Origin: Sphingomonadales bacterium
GTDB lineage: Bacteria; Pseudomonadota; Alphaproteobacteria; Sphingomonadales; Sphingomonadaceae
Assembly (NCBI GenBank): GCA_004292705.1
Contig: RDXA01000430.1
Span: 1 to 8,420, forward strand
Length of the DNA: 8,420 nucleotides
Direction: 5' to 3'
The notes beneath the pieces are model-generated. The model did no database searches. It saw nothing but the letters and a program-made list of their open reading frames with translations, and had not been told where the DNA came from. This document shows, piece by piece, positions 1 to 5,871 of this stretch (position 1 is the stretch's first letter; each line of letters starts with the position of its first letter). Both the position numbers and the translations under genes were made by a program.

Positions 1-294
1 GTGCGGCGCTATTCCCCCGCCGAGCGGGCGGAGCTGGCGGGCGGCACGCCGGACGACTGGGGCCGCGAAAGCTGGGAGATCGCGCGCAGCTTCGTCTATC
101 CCACCGCCTTCGACACCGACGATGTCTGCGCTGCGCCGCTGCCGGATGAGACCGCGCTCAGCCAGGACGACATTATCCGCGGGTTGCCGGTTGCCAAGCG
201 GCGAGTGCAGCAGGCGGGGCTCAGGATCGCGGCCCTGCTTGAAAGCGCCTTCGCGCCGGGGCCGCTGGTGGTGCCGGATGATCGGCGGCGCTAG
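1..294 (+). CDS. S1/P1-type nuclease, C-terminal fragment (5' end outside window)
   Basis: The frame is open from the first base to a TAG at 292-294, so this is probably the 3' end of a longer gene; the GTG at base 1 need not be a start. The 97 visible residues contain W-(x)3-SW-(x)2-A near residues 20-27, then a VY at 32-33. A later segment (P63-V64 ... QQAG ... RIAALL, about 63-80) resembles the closing helix of the S1/P1 family (pattern AG-x-RLA-x-xL). That family consists of secreted or periplasmic zinc phosphodiesterases that cut single-stranded nucleic acids and release 5'-mononucleotides. The zinc ligands lie mostly in the missing N-terminal part, so activity cannot be judged here. The gene runs into the convergent exporter gene with no bases between the stop codons. 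The assignment rests on a short stretch and is moderately confident. Confidence 0.68.
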   Translation: MRRYSPAERAELAGGTPDDWGRESWEIARSFVYPTAFDTDDVCAAPLPDETALSQDDIIRGLPVAKRRVQQAGLRIAALLESAFAPGPLVVPDDRRR

Positions 295-843
295 CTAAGC
301 GAAGGCCTTGGCGAGGAACCACGCGCCCACACGGCGCGCGTGCTCGGCGGCCAGCACCAGCGTCAGATGGATGGCGGTGGCGATGCTGACGCTGATCGCC
401 GCCAGCGTCAGGCCCTGCGTGAAACTCGGCTGCCCGCCAGCGATGAATTGCGGCATCACGGTGATGAAGAACAGTGCCGACTTGGGGTTGATCAGGTTGA
501 TCGCAAACCCGGCCAGTGCGTGGCGTTGATCGGCCCGGCGCGGGGTGGCGGTGGGCGAGCTTTCGCCCGCATCCCGCCATGCCTCCCACGCCAGCCACGC
601 CATCATCGCTGCTGCCAGCACCGACATGCCCCGCGCCAGCGCCGGGCCCTGCGCGAGGATGAGGCTCGCCGCGAACACGCTGATCGCGGCATTGGCGGCA
701 AGTCCTAGCGCCACACCGGCGATCGCCCCGAGGCTTGCCCGCCGCCCTTCAGCCAGCGTCAGCGTCACCAGCCATCCCATGTTCGGCCCCGGCGTCAGCT
801 CGACCAGCAGCACCGCGAGCGCAAATCCGCCAAGATCGATCAC
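295..843 (-). CDS. LysE/RhtB family amino-acid exporter, short C-terminus
   Basis: This is a 182-residue membrane protein of the LysE/RhtB (threonine/homoserine/lysine efflux) superfamily. Residues 17-21 read TPGPN, the hallmark of the first membrane helix, and residues 119-133 contain NPK-(x)3-FF-(x)4-PQF, the second conserved block. Hydrophobic segments lie at about 5-22, 38-60, 68-86, 112-132 and 144-166. Family members usually have about 200-210 residues and six helices; here the chain ends about 50 residues after PQF, so the sixth helix seems absent. The start is GTG at 841-843, overlapping the upstream cupin stop as GTGA. There is no clear Shine-Dalgarno sequence, so translation probably depends on coupling to the cupin gene. 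The substrate is not predictable; an amino acid or small metabolite is likely by family. Confidence 0.88.
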   Translation of the reverse strand: MIDLGGFALAVLLVELTPGPNMGWLVTLTLAEGRRASLGAIAGVALGLAANAAISVFAASLILAQGPALARGMSVLAAAMMAWLAWEAWRDAGESSPTATPRRADQRHALAGFAINLINPKSALFFITVMPQFIAGGQPSFTQGLTLAAISVSIATAIHLTLVLAAEHARRVGAWFLAKAFA

Positions 844-1307
844 GGCAGGCGTCGGGTCTCGTAACGCGTACCGTCCTTACGGGCGTAGCCTTCCGCGTCG
901 AACACCATGTCGATATCGGAATACTCGCCGCTGTCAGCCTCGCGCCCGCCCGCACTGATGGCGATGAAGATGCACGGCGCGGCAGAGCGGTTGTGGAGGT
1001 GGTGTCCATTGGCCTCCCCGGCTGGAAAGGCAAGCACATCGCCCGCGCTGACCGGGGTCTCGCCGGTGTCGTCGATCAACACGGCCTCGCCCGCAATCAT
1101 GACCACCAGCTCGTCCTGCCCACGGTGCCAATGCCGCTGTGAGGAGAATGCGCCCGGCAGCAGCGTCACATGGCTCGCTCCCATCAGCGTCAGGCCCGCA
1201 GCGGGCGCGAGACGGCGATACCAGCGCCCCTCGACCGCCGCGTCGAATGGTGGCGGGTAGCCTGTGGCATTGGTCTGGGGAAGCGCATCACAATCGAGCT
1301 TGGGCAT
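840..1307 (-). CDS. Single-domain cupin protein
   Basis: This is a 155-residue protein with both cupin motifs. Motif 1 is H59-x-H61-(x)4-E66 followed by G73. Motif 2 starts at G89, with P95-x-G97, H102 and N106. Together these give the usual three-His/one-Glu metal site of a small beta-barrel. The C-terminal tail (about 121-155) is polar and charged. The frame extends to a TTG at 1316, but the ATG at 1305-1307 is preferred: AGGAG (complement of 1317-1321) lies 9 nt before it and would directly abut the TTG. The stop overlaps the GTG of the LysE-type gene by 4 bp, so the two form one translationally coupled unit. Cupins of this size may be enzymes or small-molecule binding proteins; no specific reaction can be assigned. 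The gene is divergent from dapE with only 29 bp between the starts. Confidence 0.85.
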   Translation of the reverse strand: MPKLDCDALPQTNATGYPPPFDAAVEGRWYRRLAPAAGLTLMGASHVTLLPGAFSSQRHWHRGQDELVVMIAGEAVLIDDTGETPVSAGDVLAFPAGEANGHHLHNRSAAPCIFIAISAGGREADSGEYSDIDMVFDAEGYARKDGTRYETRRLP

Positions 1308-1316
1308 TGGCGGCAA

Positions 1317-1321
1317 CTCCT
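1317..1321 (-). promoter_or_regulatory. Ribosome binding site deciding the cupin start
   Basis: Read on the minus strand this is AGGAG, placed 9 nt before the ATG at 1305-1307. It sits directly against the competing in-frame TTG at 1314-1316, leaving no spacer, so it favours the ATG. Confidence 0.7.
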
Positions 1322-1336
1322 GCTAGGCCCCTGACG

Positions 1337-2488
1337 ATGCTTGACCCGCTCGACCTTGCCAAGCGCCTGATCGCCGCACCCAGCGTGACGCCCGCGACCG
1401 GCGCGGTTTTCGCTGAACTGGAGGCCATGTTGGCCCCTCTCGGCTTTGCCGTCCACCGCTTTGCGCGCGGAGAAGGGCCGGAGGGCAGCGAGGAAGCCCC
1501 GGTCGAGAACCTGTTTGCGGTGCGCGCCGGCCCGCCGGGATCGAAGCATTTCGCCTTCGCCGGACACCTTGATGTTGTTCCGCCGGGTGAGGGCTGGGCA
1601 TCGGATCCTTTCGAACCGCTGGTGCGCGGCGAGCTGCTCCACGGGCGCGGCGCGGTCGACATGAAGGGCGCGATTGCCGCCATGGTCGCTGCCGTGGCCG
1701 AAGTGCCAGCCGAGACGGGTACGATCAGCTTCATCATCACCGGTGATGAAGAAGGCCCCGCGCTCCACGGCACCCGCGCGTTGATCGATTACATGGCCGC
1801 CGAGGGCCATCAGCCCGATCTGTGCCTTGTGGGGGAGCCCACCAGCGTCAACCGCTTGGGCGATATGGTGAAGATCGGGCGCCGTGGTTCGGTCAACATC
1901 TTCATTGATGTTGCGGGCACACAGGGCCACGTCGCTTATCCGCACCTCGCCGATAACCCGCTGCCCAAGCTGGTCGCGATTCTGGCGGAACTGGATGCGC
2001 TGACGCTCGACACCGGCACCAAGTGGTTCCAGCCGAGCAATCTTGAGATCACCGACATCAATGTTGGCAACCGCGCGCATAATGTCATTCCGGCGGCGGG
2101 TGCGGCCCGCATCTCTATCCGCTTCAACGACCTGCACACCGGCAAGAGCCTGTCCGACCGCGTTTGCGCCATCGCAGAAAAACACGGGGGTCGCGCCCGC
2201 CCGGTGATCTCTGGCGAACCGTTCCTCACCGAGCCGGGGGTCTTCTCGAAGCTGGTCAGCGCGGTGGTGGAGGCCGAAACCGGCGTAGCGCCCGAACTTT
2301 CTACAACCGGCGGCACCTCGGACGCACGTTTCCTGCGGGCTGTCTGTCCGGTGATAGAATTCGGCCTGTGCAACGCAACCATGCACAAGCGTGACGAGGC
2401 CGTAGCGATCCCTGATCTCGCTGTGCTGGCACGGATCTATGCCCGAATTGCGCTGGGCGGTTTAGCGCTGCAAACGACGGAAGAATAA
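1337..2488 (+). CDS. dapE: Succinyl-diaminopimelate desuccinylase
   Basis: This is a 383-residue M20-family metallopeptidase that hydrolyses N-succinyl-LL-2,6-diaminopimelate to LL-diaminopimelate and succinate, a late step of lysine and peptidoglycan precursor synthesis in the cytoplasm. Visible signature: H77-x-D79 (GHLDVVPPG); D108 in GRGAVDMKG; the adjacent pair E138-E139 in TGDEEGPA; E167 in VGEPTS; and H350 in NATMHK. These are the expected two-zinc ligands and the catalytic Glu. The central block GHVAYPHLADNP (197-208) and the later TTGGTSDARF (323-332) are typical of DapE rather than ArgE. Length is normal for the family. The ATG at 1337 is chosen because homology begins at MLDPLDLAK. 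The frame is open further upstream (to about 1139), but that part lies over the divergent cupin gene. No clear Shine-Dalgarno sequence precedes the ATG. The symporter gene follows 24 bp downstream. Confidence 0.97.
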   Translation: MLDPLDLAKRLIAAPSVTPATGAVFAELEAMLAPLGFAVHRFARGEGPEGSEEAPVENLFAVRAGPPGSKHFAFAGHLDVVPPGEGWASDPFEPLVRGELLHGRGAVDMKGAIAAMVAAVAEVPAETGTISFIITGDEEGPALHGTRALIDYMAAEGHQPDLCLVGEPTSVNRLGDMVKIGRRGSVNIFIDVAGTQGHVAYPHLADNPLPKLVAILAELDALTLDTGTKWFQPSNLEITDINVGNRAHNVIPAAGAARISIRFNDLHTGKSLSDRVCAIAEKHGGRARPVISGEPFLTEPGVFSKLVSAVVEAETGVAPELSTTGGTSDARFLRAVCPVIEFGLCNATMHKRDEAVAIPDLAVLARIYARIALGGLALQTTEE

Positions 2489-2502
2489 CCGCTGCGGCGG
2501 AC

Positions 2503-2507
2503 GGGAG
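2503..2507 (+). promoter_or_regulatory. Ribosome binding site of the symporter gene
   Basis: GGGAG lies 5 nt before the ATG at 2513, in the 24-bp gap after the dapE stop. It supports that start and independent translation within the same transcript. Confidence 0.65.
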
Positions 2508-2512
2508 CGAAC

Positions 2513-3841
2513 ATGGACCGCAAGCTTACCCTCTACATCCTCGCAGGCATGGTGCTGGGCGTGATTGTCGGACAGGTGCTCAACCAGATGGTGCCGGCCG
2601 ATGTGATCAAGGGATCCATCGCTCCGTGGTTCAAGCTGCTGTCCGACATCTTTCTCAACCTCATCAAGATGCTGGTTGCGCCGCTCGTGCTGTCGACCAT
2701 CGTCGTCGGCATCGCGCATATGGGCGATAGCGCCGCTTTGGGCCGCATCGGGGTGCGAGCGCTCACATGGTTCATCACCGCGAGCCTCATTTCGATCGGT
2801 CTCGGCCTGATCCTGGTGAACCTGTTCCAGCCCGGCGTTGGTGCACCGATCCCCGATGTTGCCGAGGCCGCCGCCGCAGTCGGCGAGGTCAAGGAGCTGA
2901 AGGCGACCGACTTCATTCTGTCGATCTTCCCCAAGAACGCGGTCGAGGCGCTGGCGACCAACAACATCCTGCAAATCCTCGTGTTCTCGATTTTTGCGGG
3001 GGTCGCCCTGTCGGCCATCGGCGAGCGCGGCCATGCGCTGGTCAAGGGTGCGGATGCCTTGGCCGAGATGATGCTGCAAGTGACCGGCTATGTCATGCGT
3101 TACGCCCCGGTCGCGGTGTTTGGCGCGCTCGCCAATGTGGTCGCGGCGAGCGGGCTGGCGATCCTTGGTACCTATCTGACGCTGCTGGTGGAGTTCTATT
3201 TCTCGCTGTTGCTCTTGTGGATGATCCTGCTGGGTGCGGGGGCCGTGTTCCTCGGCAAGCGCATCTGGGCGCTGATCCGCTATATCCGTCAGCCGCTCAT
3301 GATTGCCTTTTCGACCGCTTCCAGCGAGGCGGCACTGCCGAAGCTGTTCGAGCAGCTTGACCGCTTCGGCGTGCCGCGCCGGATCTCGGGCTTCATGCTG
3401 CCGCTGGGCTATTCCTTCAATCTCGACGGCTCGATGATGTACATGAGCTTCGCGACAATCTTCATCGCGCAGGCCTACGGCATTGATCTGAGCATCGGCA
3501 CGCAGATCATGATCCTGCTGACGCTGATGATCTCGTCAAAGGGCATCGCCGCCGTGCCGCGCGCGTCGCTGGTGGTGATCACGGGCACGCTGGCGATGTT
3601 CGGCCTGCCGGTCGAAGGTGTGGCGATCATCCTTGCGATCGACCAGTTCCTCGACATGGGCCGTACCGCGACCAACGTGGTCGGCAATGCGGTGGCGACG
3701 GCTGTCATTACCAAGTGGGAAGGGATGCTGGAGGTGGAGGAGCCGGACTATGTCGAGCATCCCCACGCGCCGGCCCATACGGCGGCAGATGGCCGTGCGG
3801 GGCTGGAGCTGGACGAGACCAATTTTGAGGAAGGGCGTTAA
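2513..3841 (+). CDS. Dicarboxylate/amino-acid:cation symporter (SLC1/DAACS family)
   Basis: This is a 442-residue inner-membrane transporter of the GltP/DctA family (elevator-type, normally a trimer). Conserved blocks in order: hydrophobic helices from about 7-105; re-entrant hairpin 1 with S267-T-A-S-S-E272-A-A-LP; TM7 with FNLDG (302-306); hairpin 2 with SSKGIAAVP (341-349); TM8 with D381-M-G-R384-T385-(x)2-N388 and G391-N392. The D-MGR-T pattern resembles glutamate/aspartate carriers (D394/R397 in GltPh). SFNLDG, SSEAALP and the terminal GN instead resemble DctA-type C4-dicarboxylate carriers, so substrate is uncertain between acidic amino acids and dicarboxylates. The acidic tail (about 404-442) is probably cytoplasmic. 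The gene probably shares a transcript with dapE. It ends 6 bp from the stop of the convergent lipoprotein gene. Confidence 0.95.
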   Translation: MDRKLTLYILAGMVLGVIVGQVLNQMVPADVIKGSIAPWFKLLSDIFLNLIKMLVAPLVLSTIVVGIAHMGDSAALGRIGVRALTWFITASLISIGLGLILVNLFQPGVGAPIPDVAEAAAAVGEVKELKATDFILSIFPKNAVEALATNNILQILVFSIFAGVALSAIGERGHALVKGADALAEMMLQVTGYVMRYAPVAVFGALANVVAASGLAILGTYLTLLVEFYFSLLLLWMILLGAGAVFLGKRIWALIRYIRQPLMIAFSTASSEAALPKLFEQLDRFGVPRRISGFMLPLGYSFNLDGSMMYMSFATIFIAQAYGIDLSIGTQIMILLTLMISSKGIAAVPRASLVVITGTLAMFGLPVEGVAIILAIDQFLDMGRTATNVVGNAVATAVITKWEGMLEVEEPDYVEHPHAPAHTAADGRAGLELDETNFEEGR

Positions 3842-3847
3842 GGCAGA

Positions 3848-4276
3848 TTAACTCTCGGCCTTGGTCTGCTTCACATATTCGACTGGCACGAATTCGCCCA
3901 GGGAGCAGCCTGCGCCGCGTTGCGGCACGCCGCCGATATTCTGCAAGCTGTAGACGATCTGCTGGGTGCAGAGCTGATCGATCGAGGTTTCGTAGATAAT
4001 CGCGCGGTCGAATGTCAGCCCGATGCAGCGATTGGGCAGCGTGCTGCGATAGACCTTGCCCCCATTCATCTCGAAATCGATCACCCGGTCGGAGCGCACC
4101 ACGGTCGCGCGCACTTGCGAGCGGTTGATGCAGTTCTGGGCCGGGCCCACCACCTTGGCCTCCGGCGCAGCGGCAATCGCGGCGGCATCACGGGCGGCGT
4201 CTGCAGCGGGATCGTTCGGCGTGCAGGCGGAAAGGATGAGGGGAAGCGGGGCAAGTGCAAAGCAGCGCGCTGGCAT
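3848..4276 (-). CDS. Small lipoprotein, DUF6491-like
   Basis: This is a 142-residue predicted lipoprotein. The N-terminus MPARCFALAPLPLILSAC is a short lipoprotein signal with lipobox LSAC, so the acylated Cys is residue 18. A low-complexity Ala/Asp linker (about 19-42) follows, then a compact domain with four further cysteines: NCINRSQV, NRCIGL, LCTQQI and GCSLGEF. The pattern (C near an R-x-x-VVRSDRVIDF strand, then GGKVYRSTLPNRC) resembles the DUF6491 family of small periplasmic proteins of unknown function; this is from memory, not a search. The start is the ATG at 4274-4276, with GGAGAG (complement of 4284-4289) 7 nt upstream. A longer frame to 4411 would put a basic segment before the signal and overlap nth, so it is rejected. 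The gene lies 55 bp after nth on the same strand. Function unknown. Confidence 0.8.
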   Translation of the reverse strand: MPARCFALAPLPLILSACTPNDPAADAARDAAAIAAAPEAKVVGPAQNCINRSQVRATVVRSDRVIDFEMNGGKVYRSTLPNRCIGLTFDRAIIYETSIDQLCTQQIVYSLQNIGGVPQRGAGCSLGEFVPVEYVKQTKAES

Positions 4277-4283
4277 GACATGT

Positions 4284-4289
4284 CTCTCC
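4284..4289 (-). promoter_or_regulatory. Ribosome binding site of the lipoprotein gene
   Basis: GGAGAG on the minus strand, 7 nt before the ATG at 4276. It fixes the start directly ahead of the signal peptide. Confidence 0.65.
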
Positions 4290-4331
4290 ACAGGGACCGG
4301 AGTATCTCTGTCCGCGCGTTTGAACCGGGCC

Positions 4332-5006
4332 TTAATCCGCGCTGACCTCAAGCGCGGCGCGGCCCTTGGGCGGCTCCAGCACTTTCTTTCTGAAGCTGCA
4401 CAGATCGGCAACCTTGCAGCGCCAGCATTCGGGCGCCCGCGCCTTGCACACGTAGCGACCGTGCAGGATCATCCAGTGATGCGAATCCCGGCGGAAGGGT
4501 TGCGGCACGCGCCTTTCCAGCTTGGCCTCCACCTGATCCGGGGTCTTGCCCTTGGCCATGCCGGTGCGGTTGCCCAGGCGGAAAATGTGGGTGTCGACCG
4601 CGAAGGTCTCCTGCCCGAACCAGCAATTGAGAACCACGTTAGCAGTCTTGCGTCCGACACCGGGAAGCCTGACCAAGGCCTCGCGCGTGTCAGGCACTGC
4701 GCCGCCGTGTTCATCGACCAGAATGCGGCTGAGCGCGATCACGTTCTTGGCCTTGGAATTGAACAGGCCGATGGTCTTGATGTGCTCCTTCAGCCCTGCC
4801 TCGCCGAGATCGAGCATCTCCTGCGGCGTTTGCACCCTGGCAAACAGCGCGCGGGTCGCCTTGTTCACCCCAACATCGGTCGCCTGCGCGGAAAGCGCCA
4901 CGGCGACCAGCAGCTGATAGGCATTGCCATATTCCAGCTCGGTCTGGGGCGCAGGGTTGTCTTCGGCGAGGCGGCGGAAGAATTCGAAGATCTGGTCTTT
5001 GGTCAT
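4332..5006 (-). CDS. nth: Endonuclease III (DNA glycosylase/AP lyase)
   Basis: This is a 224-residue base-excision repair enzyme that removes oxidised pyrimidines and nicks the DNA backbone 3' of the abasic site by beta-elimination. The helix-hairpin-helix LPGVGRKTANVVL (114-126) carries the Schiff-base lysine K120. The catalytic aspartate is D138 in VDTHIFR. A [4Fe-4S] cluster loop is complete as C187-(x)6-C194-(x)2-C197-(x)5-C203. These positions match the E. coli enzyme numbering. Length is slightly above the usual 211, from a C-terminal tail after the cluster. The ATG at 5004-5006 begins MTKDQIFEFF as expected for the family. There is no Shine-Dalgarno sequence in the 9 bp between it and the dapB stop, so translation may be coupled to dapB. 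Very confident. Confidence 0.98.
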   Translation of the reverse strand: MTKDQIFEFFRRLAEDNPAPQTELEYGNAYQLLVAVALSAQATDVGVNKATRALFARVQTPQEMLDLGEAGLKEHIKTIGLFNSKAKNVIALSRILVDEHGGAVPDTREALVRLPGVGRKTANVVLNCWFGQETFAVDTHIFRLGNRTGMAKGKTPDQVEAKLERRVPQPFRRDSHHWMILHGRYVCKARAPECWRCKVADLCSFRKKVLEPPKGRAALEVSAD

Positions 5007-5015
5007 GGGCGCGCG

Positions 5016-5744
5016 TTACAACCCCAGCACGTCGTTCATGGTATAGCGTCCGGCACCCTTGCCGATCAGCCATTCCGCCGCCTTCACCGCCCCGCGCGCG
5101 AAGATCATGCGGTTTTCGGCCGCGTGCGACAGGGTGAGGCGCTCCTCGCTGCCTGCAAAGATCACGCTGTGCTCGCCCGCTACGGTGCCGCCGCGCAGGG
5201 TAGCAAAGCCGATTGCGCCCTCGGCCCGCGCGCCTGTCATGCCGTGGCGACCGCTCTCCATGTTGTCGCTCAGCACGATCCCGCGGCCCGCGGCTGCGGC
5301 CTCGCCCAGCAGTTTGGCGGTGCCCGAAGGCGCATCGACCTTCAGGCGGTGGTGCATTTCCAGCACTTCGATATCCCACTCCGGCCCCAATCGCGCGGCC
5401 GTCTCGCGCACCAGATGCGCCATGAGGGTCACGCCCAGAGAGAAATTGCCCGATTGCAGCACCGGCACTTCTTTCGCCGCGTCGGCCAGTATCACGAAAT
5501 GCGGCTCTTCCAGCCCGGTGGTGCCGACCACAATCGGCTTGCCCGCGACTCGTGCCGCGCCGAGATTGGCGGCGAGGGCGTCCGGCGCGGAGAAATCGAC
5601 CAGCACGTCGCACCGGCTGGCAAACGACCCGATGTTGCCGCCTGCGTCCACGCCTGCAAATAGCACATGGCCCGCATCGACAATCGCGGCCTCCAGCGCC
5701 TGCCCCATGCGGCCCTTGTGGCCGATCACCCCGAATTGCAGCAT
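5016..5744 (-). CDS. dapB: 4-hydroxy-tetrahydrodipicolinate reductase
   Basis: This is a 242-residue cytoplasmic enzyme reducing hydroxy-tetrahydrodipicolinate to tetrahydrodipicolinate with NAD(P)H in the lysine/DAP pathway, upstream of the DapE step also encoded in this window. The nucleotide-binding loop is GVIGHKGRMG (5-14), with acidic D33 at the end of the second strand. GTTG is at 74-77. The signature EMHHRLKVDAPSGTA (129-143) carries the active-site H131/H132 and K135. GGTVAGEHSVIF (185-196) is also typical. It is about 30 residues shorter than E. coli DapB, mainly in the loop between the second and third strands. I recall this short form from sphingomonads. The start ATG at 5742-5744 has GGAG (complement of 5753-5756) 8 nt upstream. 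It is first of the unit dapB-nth-lipoprotein. Confidence 0.98.
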   Translation of the reverse strand: MLQFGVIGHKGRMGQALEAAIVDAGHVLFAGVDAGGNIGSFASRCDVLVDFSAPDALAANLGAARVAGKPIVVGTTGLEEPHFVILADAAKEVPVLQSGNFSLGVTLMAHLVRETAARLGPEWDIEVLEMHHRLKVDAPSGTAKLLGEAAAAGRGIVLSDNMESGRHGMTGARAEGAIGFATLRGGTVAGEHSVIFAGSEERLTLSHAAENRMIFARGAVKAAEWLIGKGAGRYTMNDVLGL

Positions 5745-5752
5745 GAACCCAT

Positions 5753-5756
5753 CTCC
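5753..5756 (-). promoter_or_regulatory. Ribosome binding site of dapB, abutting a repeat
   Basis: GGAG on the minus strand, 8 nt before the dapB ATG. The left repeat copy (5757-5781) ends exactly where this site begins, so any folding of the repeat in the dapB leader would sit right next to the ribosome binding site. Confidence 0.6.
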
Positions 5757-5781
5757 GTTCGGGCTGAGCTTGTCGAAGCCC
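5757..5781 (-). repeat. Left copy of inverted intergenic repeat (REP-like)
   Basis: The plus strand reads GTTCG, GGCTGAGCTTGTCGAA, GCCC. It can fold as GGGCT (5761-5765) with AGCCC (5777-5781) around an 11-nt loop holding the core GAGCTTGTCGA (5766-5776). It aligns to the reverse complement of 5837-5861 at 18 of 25 positions by my hand count. It resembles a repeat I recall as widespread between genes in sphingomonads. It lies in the dapB leader, ending at the dapB ribosome binding site. Confidence 0.65.
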
Positions 5782-5783
5782 TG

Positions 5784-5806
5784 CCCTTTCTTCTACCCGT
5801 AAAGGG
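5784..5806. repeat. Inverted repeat between the two repeat copies
   Basis: CCCTTT (5784-5789) pairs perfectly with AAAGGG (5801-5806) around an 11-nt loop. Two further short symmetries follow: ACGGCCGT at 5811-5818, and GGGCA/TGCCC at 5820-5824 and 5826-5830. No run of T follows on either strand, so it is not a canonical intrinsic terminator. The divergent promoters for dapB and the sirtuin gene must lie in or near this interval, but I cannot pick convincing -35/-10 elements. Confidence 0.5.
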
Positions 5807-5836
5807 AAAGACGGCCGTTGGGCAATGCCCGCCCTT

Positions 5837-5861
5837 GCGGGTCGACAGGCTCGGGGCGAAC
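5837..5861 (+). repeat. Right copy of inverted intergenic repeat (REP-like)
   Basis: The plus strand reads GCGGGTCGACAGGCTC then GGGGCGAAC, the inverse orientation of 5757-5781 with the core GTCGACAGGCTC. Its left edge GCGGG (5837-5841) can also pair with CCCGC (5828-5832) across the loop CCTT. It ends one base before the GGAGG of the sirtuin gene, mirroring the left copy at dapB. Confidence 0.62.
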
Positions 5862-5862
5862 G

Positions 5863-5867
5863 GGAGG
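5863..5867 (+). promoter_or_regulatory. Ribosome binding site of the sirtuin gene
   Basis: GGAGG lies 4 nt before the ATG at 5872 and one base after the right repeat copy. It decides the sirtuin start: the open frame runs back to 5818, but that part is made of repeat sequence. Confidence 0.7.
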
Positions 5868-5871
5868 AAGC

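Noticed and set aside
221..294. Frameshift that might restore the missing LysE helix
   Set aside because: I read the other minus-strand frames past the stop and found no hydrophobic segment resembling the family C-terminus; the region codes for the nuclease end on the other strand.
1139..1336. Upstream extension of dapE by 66 codons
   Set aside because: The extension overlaps the divergent cupin gene, has no DapE similarity, and family homology begins at the ATG at 1337.
1190..2386. Long minus-strand open frame (398 codons) opposite dapE
   Set aside because: It is an antisense shadow of dapE, which carries all metal ligands, and has no recognisable domain of its own.
4277..4411. Upstream extension of the lipoprotein by 45 codons
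   Set aside because: It would bury the signal peptide behind an Arg-rich segment and overlap the end of nth; the ATG at 4276 has a ribosome binding site.
4056..5663. Long plus-strand open frame (535 codons) opposite nth and dapB
   Set aside because: It is antisense to two genes with complete catalytic motifs, is rich in His, Arg and Gln, and has no family signature.
5828..5841. CCCGC/GCGGG hairpin as an intrinsic terminator
   Set aside because: No T run follows on either strand and it lies upstream of both divergent genes, so it is more likely part of the repeat structure.
5818..5871. Upstream extension of the sirtuin by 18 codons
   Set aside because: It would translate the intergenic repeat from a TTG start; the ATG at 5872 has a good GGAGG and begins just before the conserved Rossmann strand.
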